A DNA stretch of 64,000 nt, taken from positions 105,727,310 to 105,791,309 of the forward strand of contig JAVMKO010000006.1 of assembly GCA_032164245.1 (NCBI GenBank). Reading direction: 5' to 3'. The number at the start of each line of letters is the position of its first letter. Positions within the stretch are counted from its first letter, which is position 1. The notes under the pieces were generated by a model. It searched no databases and was not told the origin of the DNA. It saw only the letters and a program-made list of their open reading frames with translations. Made by a program: the position numbers and the translations under genes. Source of the stretch: Sternotherus odoratus. Lineage: Eukaryota; Chordata; Testudines; Kinosternidae. Positions 47,834 to 60,065 of the stretch are shown one piece after another.

Positions 47834-48114
47834 TCTCACAAGGAGCCCGGCACTGGGAGGAGTGGGGACGACAGCCTGAGCACTGGGCAGGGCAAGGTAC
47901 ACTCACCTGCCCACACTTGACATTCAGCTCCACTGTACCCCCCATGAGATGCACTGACACAGTGCCCAATGCACACCAAACACACACACACACACTGCCC
48001 ACTACACAGACAGAGTGCCTACTACACACACACAGCCTGACACTGAGCTCGATCAGAATGCAGAATAATCTCTACTGGAAAGCTGGGACAATTGGAATAT
48101 TTCCAACTAGCCTG

Positions 48115-48137
48115 AACAACAACAACAACAACAACAA
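48115..48137. repeat. (AAC)n microsatellite
   Basis: Seven AAC repeats where units 4-5 have GAACAAAGAGAA or GAACAAAAAGAA. Confidence 0.85.
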
Positions 48138-49001
48138 AACAAACGAAAAAGGTTTCTGCTGCCCTGGTAGGGAGATAGGACTAGATTTCACAACTGGTCT
48201 TTTCCATCAGCAGCTTCTCTGAGCCCTGGTTTATACTTAAAAATTAGATCAACAGAGCTCCATCATACAGCAGAGGGGGGGAATTTTCACTCCCTGTGCA
48301 AGGTAGGTAGCTTATATTGACCCTCAGTATAATTCTTCCCTTGACCAAGCTACTGCGATGTGGAAAGCTTCTACATTACGGCACTTCTGCACAGCATAGT
48401 TGAGTCAATGTAATGGCTTTAGGTTCATCTTTGAGGTGGGAGATCCAGCTTCAATTCCCCCTTCTGTCCTGTGCTGGGCAAAGAAATATACTTGGGTTTC
48501 CTGCATTTCTAGAAAGCATCCAAGCCACTTAGTGATATTCCAGTCTGGGTCACTCTCAATCTCTTCTTTCAAAGGTGTTCTATGGTGGATAACTAAGTAA
48601 ATAACTCCTGGAACAGAGATGTGATGTTGAACATGTGGGTGCCCCAAACCACTTGTCTATAGAGTCACTCTCTCTTTCTGGCCCTGTGATTCTTCCTGTG
48701 TTTTATCCATGATGCAACAACTTCAACAGATGAGAGTGAGGTCAAATCTATGCTACTGGCAAAATCTGGACTAATGCAAAAGATGAAATGATGTTGATTG
48801 AGCAGGTCTGGAGAAGAAATGTGAAATGGATGGGAGCGCTCTCACCTGTTGAACTCTGTACTCCACCTCCCTCGGACACTATGTTCTGTCATAGATCTTT
48901 CTCAGGGCTGATCTACACTAAAGCTGTCGGATGATCTATGTTACTCTACTTCAGTTACGTAACTCTCTGATTGACATAGCAAGGTGTGGACACCACTGTA
49001 A

Positions 49002-49038
49002 AGGGGGAGGGATAGCTCAGTGGTTTGAGCATTGGCCT
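49002..49038 (+). mobile_element. tRNA-derived SINE, 5' part
   Basis: GGGATAGCTCAGTGGTTTGA is a near-perfect A box of a tRNA-derived SINE. The element resumes after a 1.2-kb insertion at 50255. Confidence 0.85.
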
Positions 49039-50249
49039 TGTTATAAGTGTGAAGGGTGCCTTGCCTGGGTTGGGCTATGTTATCTAACACAGTGTGCCTT
49101 GCCTGGGTGGGGCTTGTTATCTGAAACAGGTAACGTAGGAGTTTCCCTGCCATGGGGGAGGGAGGAGCCTCGAGCCCATGAAGAAGGGAGGAGCAAAACA
49201 GTCAGTTCCATCTTGGCTGGTCTCCAGGCAGGAGGCAAAAGCCAGAGTTCCATCTTGGCTGGCTTCCAGGGAGGAGGCCAGGGCCAGAGAGCTCCATCTT
49301 GGCTGGTCTCCAGGGAGGAGGCCAGGGCCAGGAGAGTTCCATCTTTGCTGCACATGAGGCAGGAAGCTTGCCAAGGTAGCTGGCAAGGGTTCTAGATCAT
49401 CTTTGGCTATAAAGATGGCTCTACCTTTTTCTGATACTTCTACTTAGCTAATGTGAGTATTACAATTTGATTCTTCTAATAAGCCGTGCCTTTGGGATGT
49501 TGTTTCCTTTTCAGACCAAAGTGGGAAACCCCAAATGTAAAGTGTCTGTATTTCTGTTGTAACCTTTTTCTTTATTAAATTTTCTAGTTATAAAACCGTC
49601 TGGTTTACTTCCCTTAGGGTTTTTCTCTGCTTCCAGTCTGGGAAGGGGGAAGGGAAGGGAATAGGAACCAGGGCAGCTAGGGGCCTAGCTGGAGTGTGAA
49701 GACTGTGTCTCCTTACTGTCAGGTTAGACGGGGGAGGGAGGAAGCAGTCGGTTTTTCTCTCTTCACAGGGAAGAGAGGAGGTAGGGGGAAGTGCATAGCC
49801 CCTGGTATCTGACTTGTCTTCCAGGGAGGAAGACAGAGTCAGGGTTAAGGGAAGTCTGCCTTCAGCCAGGGAGGGTGAAGGACAGAAAGCAGCTTCCAGG
49901 TATCTAACTTGGAAACCCAGAAAGGGGTACAAGGTTAGGGTCTGGCTCTCAGGTTGAGAGAGACAGGGTTAAGGGAAGTCTGCCTTCAGCTGGTCAGGGT
50001 GAAGAGAAGCAGTTTTCCGGTTTCTGACTTTAAAACCCAGGGAGGGAGTATAAAGTCAGGGTTAGGGGAAGATCGGGGGCCCCTCCAAGGTTTTGGAAGT
50101 ATACCCGATTGGTGGCAGCGATTGGTAACCCCAAGAACCCCAACTGGCAAGGTGGAGGTGTCTTGGGGTGGAGGACTTGTTGGTCTGGCATAGAAGAGGC
50201 CCAGCCTTTGTACTCAAAGCATAGAGGCTGGGGGTACCCCCTCCTTACA
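49039..50249 (+). mobile_element. Solo-LTR-like element inside a SINE
   Basis: 1211 bp with TGTTATAAG ... CCTTACA ends and an exact 5-bp duplication GGCCT (49034-49038 and 50250-50254). Contains a TATA-like CTATAAAG near 49407, an ATTAAA near 49574 and tandem repeats at 49200-49345. A GGTGGCAGCG phrase near the 3' side resembles a primer-binding region, so some interior sequence may be included. No protein gene remains. Confidence 0.75.
49200..49345. repeat. About 45-bp tandem repeat in the LTR
   Basis: Three and a half copies of AGTTCCATCTTGGCTGG followed by CAGGGAGGAGGCCAGGGCCA, a typical enhancer-like U3 repeat. Confidence 0.8.
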
Positions 50250-50254
50250 GGCCT

Positions 50255-50386
50255 GCTAAACCCAGGGTTGTGAATTCAATCCTTGAGGGGCCATTTAGGG
50301 ATATGGGGTAAAAATGCTTTGAGCAGGGGGTTGGACTAGATGATCTCTTGAGGTCCCTTTCAACTCTGAGATTCTATGAAATCAGA
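50255..50386 (+). mobile_element. tRNA-derived SINE, 3' part with CR1-like tail
   Basis: Continues with a B box (GGGTTGTGAATTCAATCC), then a tail identical in style to CR1 (GCTTTGAGCAGGGGGTTGGA ... TTCTATGA), as expected of SINEs mobilised by CR1. Confidence 0.85.
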
Positions 50387-50532
50387 CTAACTTAGTCAAT
50401 GTGAAGTTGCATAACTTAGCTCAATTTACAGCAGCAGTGTAGACCAGTTTTTGAAAATGATTCAGGACAGAACCTAGCTCAGTTGCCAGGGTACTGTCCA
50501 GCAATGTGGGAGACCCACTTTCAAATGGCTTC

Positions 50533-51543
50533 TCTCCATCAGACAGAGGGGTGGATTGACCTGGATCTCCCATATCCCACAGGAGTGAACTCATTTAAAG
50601 TCTACAAGGGAAGCAGCACCATTGCCACCTCTTCCATTCCCATCCATTTTGTCAGTGTGGCCCTACATTGTCTTTGCTTTTACATTGAAAAATATCCAGG
50701 AAGGAAAGGAAATGTTCCATTTCTGGACATGCTAAGTATTTCCTTGGACCCCACAGGACATTTTTGTCAATGTTTTCAATCTGTCAAACATTTAGGGACT
50801 TTTCAGACTTGGTTCAGGTTGAACTGAATTTGTTTTTCAATTTTTTTTTGTAACCACCCATGAGCTCAAAAATCATCTATTGGCCCAGCTCCATCCATTT
50901 CTCACTCTCTGAGCTGTACAATTCCCAGAATCCCTATTCTTCAGAGTCCATAGCACTTTCCCGCAGGACTACGAGTAAGACCTCAGAGCTAACCTGCTGA
51001 TGTGGTATAAACATCTAGTGTCTGATATATGATTTTTTTCTTTCTGTTTACTTTATATGGTAGAGAAAACTCACCCTTTCCATATTATTTTGTATTCAGT
51101 TCAGTGCAGATTCTCTCAGAGGATGCACACACACCATGTTCTCTTTTGGAAATGTTACCCTTGATCTTACTTGTTTTGGTGCTTCCTTAATGTAAAATGA
51201 AGTCCATTGTGATGGAAATACCCTTTCTCCTCCACATGCATGGATACAAACCAGGCAACAATCTCTACAACAACCCCACAGAGGACATAAAGGGCTGCAG
51301 AGTATCAGGAGGGTGGGCAAAACTTACTTCAGTTTAGCCATAGAAATCATACATTTCATACTTGCAACTGCATAACCAAACCAAACCCATGACAAAGCAG
51401 AGGGAGATAGATTAGATGCCCCCTCTTCTTTCCCAATACAAATAGCTCTATCCTTTCGAAGCACATCACATATATTCACAGGTGGGAAACAGGTACCTCC
51501 TGGAATTTTGCTGGGGTAATACCAGAATAAAGCTCTGAATTTA
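50533..51543. other. Unit 6-specific 1-kb insert
   Basis: Interrupts sequence that is contiguous in unit 1 (about 6785 to 7025). Nothing recognised; no long frame with codon-like character. Confidence 0.35.
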
Positions 51544-51708
51544 GTTGGGGCCTTCAGATCTTGTTGGAATACAAAAAAATATATAATATAATAATATAAT
51601 AATGAACAATATGACCTCAGGCTCTGCAAAATTACATTACAATTTGCTGGGAATTGAATTCCCCTGTTTCCACTCCCCATCATTAAACCAGTACACAGTT
51701 AAACAGAT

Positions 51709-52647
51709 TCAAGAATTGGTTAGGAGTTTATTCATTGCTCTCTTCAGGGCGTCCTTCACCTCCGTGTTCCTCAGGCTGTAGATGAGGGGGTTCAACATGG
51801 GGATCACCACCGTGTAAAACACTGAGACCACTTTGTCTGTGTCCAAGGAATAGCTGGAGGTGGGACGTAAATACATGAAGACTTGAGTGCCATAAAACAG
51901 GGCCACAGCAGTTAAGTGGAAAGTGCAGGTGGAGAAGGCTTTGCACCGGCCCTCGGTGGAGCAGATCTGCAGGATGGTGGAGATGATATAGACATAGGAG
52001 AGTAGGACAGTCACAAAGCCGATCACTACGATAAAGCCAAGGAAGGCAAACATCACAATCTCATTGATGCGGGTATCAGAACAGGAGAGCACCAGCAGTT
52101 GGGGAATGTCACAGAAGAAATGATTGATGGTGTTGGAGCTGCAAAAAGACAGCCGAAATGTACAAAATGTGTGTATCATTGAATCCACAAACCCCACAGT
52201 GTACACCCCGACCACCAGCTGTTTACAAAGCTGCCTGGACATGGTGACAGTGTAAAGCAGCGGGTTACAGATGGCCACATAGCGGTCATAGGCCATAACA
52301 GCCAGCAAGAGACACTCAACATCTGCAAAAGCAACAGAGAAATACATTTGCACAGCACAGGCAGTGTATGAAATACTTTTTCTCTCACCTAAGAAATTAA
52401 GCAGCATTTTAGGGGAAATTAACGAGGAATAGCAGAGGTCACAGAAAGACAAATTCCTAAGGAAAAAGTACATGGGGGTGTGGAGTTTGGGATCAATGGT
52501 GATTAACAAGATCATCCCTCCATTTCCCACCAGGGTGATACCATAAATCAGTAGGAACACCACAAACAGGGGAACCTGAAGCTCCGGACGATCTGTCAGT
52601 CCTGAGAGAATGAACTCAGTCACCTCCGAGTGATTTCCCTTTTCCAT
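51709..52647 (-). CDS. Olfactory receptor, class II, array copy OR6
   Basis: Intact 312-residue receptor with NHS at N5, GN at 41-42, [27 protein letters not shown] and PMLNPLIY. The reading frame runs open eight codons further upstream, but that extension starts at TTG and crosses the putative splice acceptor, so the ATG homologous to the other copies is used. A distinctive TM5 ([13 protein letters not shown]) and an [11 protein letters not shown] segment before TM7 separate it from its paralogs. The upstream flank contains a (TG)61 tract at 53275-53396. The downstream flank carries about 1 kb of sequence not present in the other units. Confidence 0.95.
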   Translation of the reverse strand: MEKGNHSEVTEFILSGLTDRPELQVPLFVVFLLIYGITLVGNGGMILLITIDPKLHTPMYFFLRNLSFCDLCYSSLISPKMLLNFLGERKSISYTACAVQMYFSVAFADVECLLLAVMAYDRYVAICNPLLYTVTMSRQLCKQLVVGVYTVGFVDSMIHTFCTFRLSFCSSNTINHFFCDIPQLLVLSCSDTRINEIVMFAFLGFIVVIGFVTVLLSYVYIISTILQICSTEGRCKAFSTCTFHLTAVALFYGTQVFMYLRPTSSYSLDTDKVVSVFYTVVIPMLNPLIYSLRNTEVKDALKRAMNKLLTNS

Positions 52648-53272
52648 CTCCTCTGAACAGAGATCAGACAACTACAGAGATGTGAGCAGTTGGGTGGTGC
52701 AGAAAACCTGTCCCTTCTCTGTAATGAAGTAAGTGAAGATAAATGGAGATCAGTTTCTTAATGGACATCAGTATCCGCTCAGGGAAAGGCTTAGTCCACA
52801 GAGCCAGCTGTTCACAGCTGGTCATTCCAGGTGTTCGATAAAATGCACGCATTGTGCAAATACAATGCACACAGGTTAATCATGCCACACACACACTCTT
52901 GTTCACTAATCCAAACAGCTAACAGTGACTTGTGACTGCTGTGTGAGAATCAGTCTGAAGAGATTATTCCTTAGCTCATGAAGGGGTGAGAGTAAAGGAG
53001 TATCAATCTTTCTACCCCCTTTGGGCAAGGGGAGCTCTGTGGCTTGGCTCTGTGGTTTGGGGTAAAGCTTCCTTACTGAGCTAAATAAGCCTTTTGGCAT
53101 TTGTTTTATCCTGTATGAAAACCCAGAGATATGATGGAAAGCCCTGGCTTCGGTGAGTATGGAATTGCCTATTTTTTTCTCCGGCCAAGGAGGTTGCTCC
53201 TTCAGCTGAAGGGGTAGGAGTTGGGACTGAGGATTTTAGTGCTGGAGGTCTTGAATTCAATACCTGACAATC

Positions 53273-53398
<126 letters not shown>

Positions 53399-54286
53399 AT
53401 GTTGGAGAATCGCACGTACCTGCTGAGAAGACAGTGATGTGCTGGGGTTTCCCCATCATTAGAAACTGCCAATTTGGAGCATATGGGAAGTTTTATACTG
53501 AGATGTGTGATCTATGGGACATGATCCCTGAAGCAACTGGGAATAGATGAGCTCAGAGCCCCATGACACCTAATTAATGTGTTCAGTGAATCAAATCCAC
53601 CTGGGTGTAATTGGTGCCCTGGGGATTAAATTTCATCTACTCTTTCCTACTGTGTTATTAAATGATGCAATTTCTACCAGAGGTACAGAGTATGAGGTAT
53701 GGGGCATATTTTATACTGCTGTTTTCAGTGCAAGCCGGGTACTGTATAGCGCTGATTCACAAAAGGGTTTTCATTGTAGAGACCAAAATCTTTTTGCTAA
53801 AAACTTAATATTTCGACTCAGAAATATGACGGGGGTGCCTCAGATACCACACAGCACCAATCTCTGCCATGGTCCAGGCTCTCAGGTTGGACCACATCCC
53901 CCATGGTGCATGATGGTGTCTCCTCTTGCTGAACTGCCGTGGAACATCACCAGAGTCCCACAGCCCCACATGGGTTAATGAGGAGGGGAGTTTGGTACGG
54001 TGATGGAAATCTGACAATTTCCAAGGACAGGATAATGTCATGGAAAAAATAGTTAAATGGAAAATTCAATTTCCCATCAGAAAAACTTCCCAACAAAAAT
54101 TTCAAACAGCCCGAGCAAGAAATTTGGAAATAGAGGAATAGAAATTAGATATGGGTGAAATGTACTAATTTTTTGCAGCCGTAGCTGATGTTTTGTTAGT
54201 CATTCCTGGTTTCAAAATCACCCCATTGTTCTGGCCCTAATAGGTGGAATATAAAACCTGTAAAACACATTGTAGCACTCCAGATT

Positions 54287-54311
54287 ATCTATCTATCTAT
54301 CCATCTATCCA
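54287..54311. repeat. (ATCT)n microsatellite
   Basis: ATCT repeats with CCATCTATCC variants, in the spot where units 2-5 read TAGCTATATATAGCATG or similar. Confidence 0.8.
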
Positions 54312-54414
54312 TAGCACTTAATTCACCATGGTATTCTATGTCCTTCCCTTGCTAGGTTATTTCCCAAAGTAAGAAGGATAAGTTCACTCTTTGTGCTTGA
54401 TTTAAACCACATGA

Positions 54415-54945
54415 TGACTAGAGGAGCTCAGGAGCAAACCACAGCCATCTGCCCTTCATTGTTAATTTGGTGCTTCTCTGTAAAGCTGGGAATGACCAAT
54501 GTTCCCTCTCATTGTTTTCCATCCATATGTGGATTGACTGTTGTTATGTGCAGCACCAATATCGAGGTCATTTATTGTGCATAGTAAACCTAGATATAAT
54601 ATATATTTTTAGAAGTTCATCAGTATGGACGAAGAAGAAGAAAGATTAAAACAAGGGATAATTAGAAGGTGCCCTGCTTAAATTGCTTATTTAATCTGAA
54701 ATCAAATAAAATACATGTATTCAAAGGGCAGTGTTCATTTCTTTTTTATCATCCTTTCTTATCATTCAAGCTAGTAAACAGAGCAAAATGTGGCGTACTG
54801 AAAACAGCTATATAAATAAAACAAAGTCATCATGGTCATTAAGTGAAAGTATAAAAAATATGCACCAGATGCCCAATTAAATAACCTACTCCTACCATAG
54901 ATGCCTAAATCTTCAGGGATAGCTGCTTTTGAAAAATACACTAGC
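54415..54945. other. Unit 6-specific insert, unassigned
   Basis: Interrupts flank sequence contiguous at 37395-37430 and 44450-44485. AT-rich, no gene seen. Confidence 0.35.
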
Positions 54946-55084
54946 ATGCTATGGACTTCTGCCGTTCACAAAACTATCCCCTTGCATGCATATTATTTGC
55001 ATACAGAGCTTTAAGATGCTAAATAAATGTTTGGGTCAACTAGAAATGCTCTCACCACAAATATTAATACAGTACTTTCTAATA

Positions 55085-58000
55085 CTGGAAAGGAGAGTAA
55101 AAGGCATTCATTCAGGCTTATACAATTTCTCTGGAATGTCCACTCTTAATTTGATTAATACTTCACACACAGAGAACAGTAAAACTAAGTAATAAAGCGA
55201 CACAGACAGTAAAATAAAGCCATACACAAACAAGTGCCAACGCTGAAAATAGGAAGGGAAGCAAAACATCAAATGGTTGGTGATGGGTATTTTAAATGTG
55301 TGTTCAGGACCCACATAGTGCAAGTTCAACAGAGCCCTGTAGAAACAGGCCAAGTTCTCCTGGTTTCACATTGTGTGTGTCACCAACTCACAAAGTCAGA
55401 GTATACTGACTCGTTGCATTTTTACATGCCCTGGAGGACATTAACACATGGCTTTGGAGTTTGCAGAGCCTACTTCAAAGAGCTTGCAAATAAGGTCTTT
55501 ATCCTACAAAACACCTAGCACCCCCATCAAACCTAGTGCTGCTTGCTACTTATGGGTCAATAGAAGTATTCTGAAGAGCCAAAACTATACCAGATAGCAA
55601 AGATCTGGCCTTAATGGTTTCCAATACCTCTCCCCAAACAAATGCTAAAACGTAATGGAAATCGCTTGTCCAGACAAATGATATCCGTCTTATTTTAGCA
55701 TTTGCTTGGGGAGAGCTGTCTCTCTTCTGCACCATGGCAGCCAATGAGCTGGGGCTGGGAAGGAGTGGGGTGTCTCCCCTACAGCGTCGGCCACCGAGCT
55801 GGGGCTGGGAAGAAGGGCCATCTCTCCCAGCACCCACAGCCCTGGATCTGGAGATAGTTGCATCTCTTTCCAGCTGGTGCAGCCCTACCAGTCCCAATTT
55901 CCCCTGACTCCCCATCTCACCCCACTGCTCCCTATTCCTCCCAAGTCCAACACCTCATCTTACACAGCCATTCTCTCCAGGGTCAAGGCACCTAATTAGG
56001 TGCATGGCCCTTCACTCCCTCAGGCATGGCCACCCAGGCACACACCTTAGAGGGAACTATGGAAATAACCATACTGAATGGAATCACTATTATAAAAATG
56101 GTGTGGTGGACAATGGTGGTGCAGGTTTTGATGAGGTGAAGATCTTGATTTTTATGGTTTCACATGTAAAGAGTAGCTGTCAAATTTCTATGCAAATGCC
56201 TTTTATGTCACGGGAAAACAGCAATTCAAGAATGAAAAATAGTTAAATCCCCATGAAAGTGCGGACAATTTAATTTCTGTGCCCTTCCATGTTGGGATCT
56301 CGTCAATGCGTGGCCAGGGATTTCTTCTTGTAAAATGACTCCCATTGTAACAATAACAGCACCTATACATTGCAAATATCCATTCTCTTCCTACCGGTCT
56401 ATTCCTGGACAACCTCCTGTGTGGAGATGTTCCTAGTGGCAGCTTCTTCTCTCTGCCCAGCAACCTGGTGAAGCTAGGAAAGAGAGGCTGTGCCTACTCC
56501 CCTGCCTTCTTTTGACATATCACAGGCAGACGGGGCATCATTCGACCTTCTACATTCCTCAACTTGTCCCCACTGAGGATTTTCAGAGCTTCTCTGCACT
56601 GTGCCTAGGTCTGGGGGAGATGGATAGACCTGCTTAAATAGGTGACCATAACATGGACACTACCCATTAGACCACATCCCCTGCTTCAACTGGTATGAAT
56701 CTGAGCATGTTTTGAGTCATGAATTGGACAACAAACCAAGATGCACTCCCTTGACATCTTTAAATGAAGACCGGATAGCTCTCGAAACAAGATGTTCTAG
56801 TTTTAATTAGTGGGTGAGGTTCCATGCCCTGTGTTAGCCAGAGGTCAGAATAGAAGTCATGAATCTATGGAAAAACCTGTGTCAGTTAAATGAAGTCAAT
56901 GAGCCAATCCCCAGGTGGAGTAAATTGACATAGCTTCATAGAAGTCTAGGGCTCAGATCCCTCACCAGTGTAATGCAGTGTAGCTCCATTGAACTCCTGG
57001 CAGGCTAAAGAAAACTGCAGCACCTTGGACAGCTCCGAACCGGCAGGGACTGGGGGAGTAAGAAAAGACTCCTGGCTGGCTGATGGGCCTGAAGGTACGT
57101 TTTCCCTGAGGTAAAGGTGAAGCATTAGTGAAGGCTGGGGCTATGGGGCAGTAGCCCAAAGGAGCTGAAAGCAGTTTAGTTAAAGGGACACAGTGATGTT
57201 TGGCTCCTGTTCTTAGGCTCCCTGGGCTGGGACCTGGATTAGTGGTTAGGCCACTGAGGAAGTGGCCTACAATTGGACTACAACAAAAGGAATCTGAATT
57301 ACTTAGTGGCCCAACTGGAGAGCTAGGGCCAGAAGGACCCAGAAAAGGCAAAACCATTGTCTCCAGGGAGGAATCCCTGGGGGTATGGCCTGATACCAAG
57401 GCTGGGACTGTTTAAAGATTATGGACACACCCAATCAGAAGGAGCACTTGTGAGAAGTAGATGCCACAGTTTTACAGACCCCCTAAAGTCATTAAAGGAG
57501 TCCTTTAGTAATTGTCCTACCAGCAACCCCTTGTCTATACCAAGAAACCCACTCAATCTAGGGAAGAGAAAATGTGCATTAGTCCCCTGGTTGCTAGTGA
57601 TGTCACACAGGAGGGTGGGGCTTCCCTGAAACGTGCTTCATTCCTTAACAGATCCACAGCGGATCCACCATGCTTCACTAATGCTGAGAGGGGATTTTTT
57701 TCCACTTGTTTAAACATCTCCCCAAAAAGTAGGGCTGTATTCATCCCTTAATGAATGAGAGCAGAGGGATGTCAAATCTAGCAAAAGTCATCAATGGAGG
57801 AGCACTGGGTCTGCCGAATTTGGCCCCTGTCCTAGGTCTCCTTGGAAGGCCTTTTTCATGAGCTGTGTGGGATGTGGAGGTAGATCCGGACTTCACTGAG
57901 ACCAGACGATAATAAGATTCTAGTCCATGTTAACTCCTGCTGGGTCCCTTCCACAGCTGGATCCCCAGGTTATGTACCAATTGGGAGCTGGTTAAACACA

Positions 58001-58418
58001 CTATGAGTCATTACTGTGTGTTTCTTTGGAGATGGGAGGGATGGGGGTTAAGAGTTTCATGACGGTAGAATATTTTCAGATTCCCACAGGCTTTAAAGGA
58101 TGTTACTGTGCAATCTAGGGGTTGTTCCCATGGAATTTGTTCTGATTGGGCTGGTGATTACATTGGGCTATGGATGTGGCTACACATTTGGTATGCTTCA
58201 TAGACAGTAGTTTTCTCATTTTCTCTGTTTCGTATGTTTGAATAGCTGATTTTTTGGTCGTCTATTTGGGAGAGTAGCTTGTGGTGGGGGTGGAATTGTT
58301 TGTGTGCATATTTTTTTGGTTCTGTTGGCTTTTTAAAGTATGTCTTATAATATATAATTGGAAACTCATAATTTGCTGATCAATATTGTCCTGATAATAT
58401 ACATGTGACAACATTGTA
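55085..58418. other. Unassigned 3.3-kb block in unit 6
   Basis: Interrupts the passage into LTR-A that is contiguous in units 2 and 5. It has a short GAGCTGGGGCTGGGAAG duplication near 55750-55810 and a GTAAATTGACATAGCTTCAT dispersed-repeat phrase near 56925. Sequence at 57000-57400 is purine-rich, as in LTR interiors. No coding region is supported. Confidence 0.35.
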
Positions 58419-59755
58419 TGTGAAGTTATAAGATTACATTGTATGGTGTTTTCTGAGAACATCCACTCAATGTGCAGCAGGAGTCAAAAAAGTGAGCAAA
58501 ATGTTGGGAATCATTATGAAAGGGATAGTTAGTAAGACAGAAAATATAATATTCCCTCTATATAAATCCATATTATGCCTACACCTTGAATACTGCATGA
58601 ATATGTGGTCAACCCATCTAAAAAAAAGATATATTGGAATTGGAAAAGGTTTAGAAAAGGGCAACAAAAATTATTAGGTCTATGGAATGACATCTGTATG
58701 AGGAGGGATTAATAAGACTGGGACTATCTAGCTTTGAACATAGATGGCTAAAGGGGGTATATGATAGAGATCTGTAAAATCATGACTGGTGTGGAGAAAG
58801 TAAATAAGGATATAGTAATTTACTCCTCATAAACACAAGAACGAGGGGCCACTGAATGATATTAATAGGCAGCACGTCTAAAACAAACAAAAAGAAGTAT
58901 TTTTCCACCCAGTACAGAGCCAACCTGTGGAACTCCTTGCCAGAGGATGTTGTGAAGGCTAAGACAATAACATCATTCAAAAATAACTAGATAAGTTCAT
59001 GGGGCATAGATCCAACAATGGTTATTAGCCAGTATGGGCAGGGCTGGTATCCTTAGCCTCTGTTTCTCACAAGCTGGGAATGAGTGACATGGGATGGATC
59101 ACTTGATGATTACCTGTTCTGTTCATTCCCTCTAGGGCACCTGGCATTGGTCATTGACAGAAGACAGGATACTGGGCAAGATAGACCTTTGGTCTGACCC
59201 AGTATGGCCATTCTTATGTTCTTGGGTTCTTATTAATACATTTCAAACTGAGGTTGGAAAACAGATCTATCTTAAACAAAGAAATATGTGCTCTGCTTAA
59301 TTTTGTATTTAAGCAGTAAACAGAGTTGTGAAGTAGGAATTGAAACCAAAGAAGCTCAAAAAGGTGAGGAAAAAGCAGAAAGGAAACATTCTTGCACATA
59401 GACATTTTGTCTCCTGGTAATCAGGTGGGAATATTTCTCAAAAGGACTACAAAAAGAAGGGGCAGACATCCCAAGGCACTGCTTTCCCTCTCTCTCGGTC
59501 TCTGCCCATTCATTAACTGCATCTAAGGGATCGAGGAAGCAGCCATTTGATTTTGGGGGCTGGTCAACATTTGCTTTGAATTTCACATTGTTTGTTATGT
59601 TAGGCACAAGCTGCATTTTAGCTTTATTTTTCTTGTAGCCATGTCTGACTTCTATGCCTCAGTATTTGCACTCACTTAAAATGTATCTTTGTAGTCAATA
59701 AACTTATTTTATTGTTTTAACTAATCCAGTGTGTTTAAACTGAAGTATCTGGGAA
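58419..59755 (+). mobile_element. LTR-A, unit 7, truncated and interrupted
   Basis: Starts TGTGAAGTTATAAGATTAC, contains CR1 58473-59231, resumes with TTAATTTTGTATTTAAGC, and has GTAGTCAATAAACTTATTTT. It stops at the OR relic. Confidence 0.5.
58473..59231 (+). mobile_element. CR1 LINE 3' part, decayed
   Basis: Reads like the CR1 at 35259-36329: KMLGIIMKGIVSKTENIIFP, later SLPEDVVKA, then a tail ending in GGCCATTCTTATGTTCTTGG. Several stops and shifts. Confidence 0.9.
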
Positions 59756-59758
59756 ACT

Positions 59759-59870
59759 TGCTTCCCTTAAGGCGTCCTTCACCTCCATGTTCTTCAGGCT
59801 GTAGATGAGGGGTTCACCATGGGGATCACCAGAGTGTAAAACACTGAAGCCCTTTGTCTGTGTCCATGGA
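59759..59870 (-). pseudogene. OR C-terminal relic of collapsed unit 7
   Basis: About 110 bp matching the C-terminal coding end of the array ORs on the same strand: pre-TM7 MDTDK-like start, then the NPLIYSL and NMEVKDALR segments. There are single-base losses in the G run before the NP motif and after the VAS codons. It is joined directly to LTR-A sequence on its lower-coordinate side. Its other side resembles the far upstream flank of the ORs, so most of the gene has been deleted. Confidence 0.8.
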
Positions 59871-60065
59871 AATAAAAATGGCCTTTGTATTAGTTTGTAT
59901 GAAATCCCACAGTCATAATATAATGCACACACCCCTGCACCTTGTAACTTGTACACTGGGGTTTAATCTGTTGAACCCTTTGCTTCTTTTGTTATTAAAT
60001 GGTCCCAGGTCTTCAGAGTTACGTAGGGCAGAGCTAGGGGTATGTTTCATTCTGCTGTTTCACCA

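Larger units (their letters stand above)
58419..60065. repeat. Collapsed tandem unit 7
   Basis: LTR-A sequence (interrupted by a CR1) leads straight into an OR C-terminal relic. After this, 59875-60065 resembles the far-upstream flank seen at 8590-9100 (the motif before the tRNA-like relic, then the segment with a TATTAAATG-like run and GTTAGGGGTATATTTCAT). About 7 kb of a normal unit is missing. Confidence 0.65.

Noticed and set aside
49002..49045. Possible tRNA gene (good A box)
   Set aside because: It continues into a SINE body with a CR1-like tail and is interrupted by an LTR. No tRNA cloverleaf is completed.
52648..52671. Eight-codon N-terminal extension of OR6
   Set aside because: It begins at TTG, crosses the putative splice acceptor, and is absent from the paralogs.
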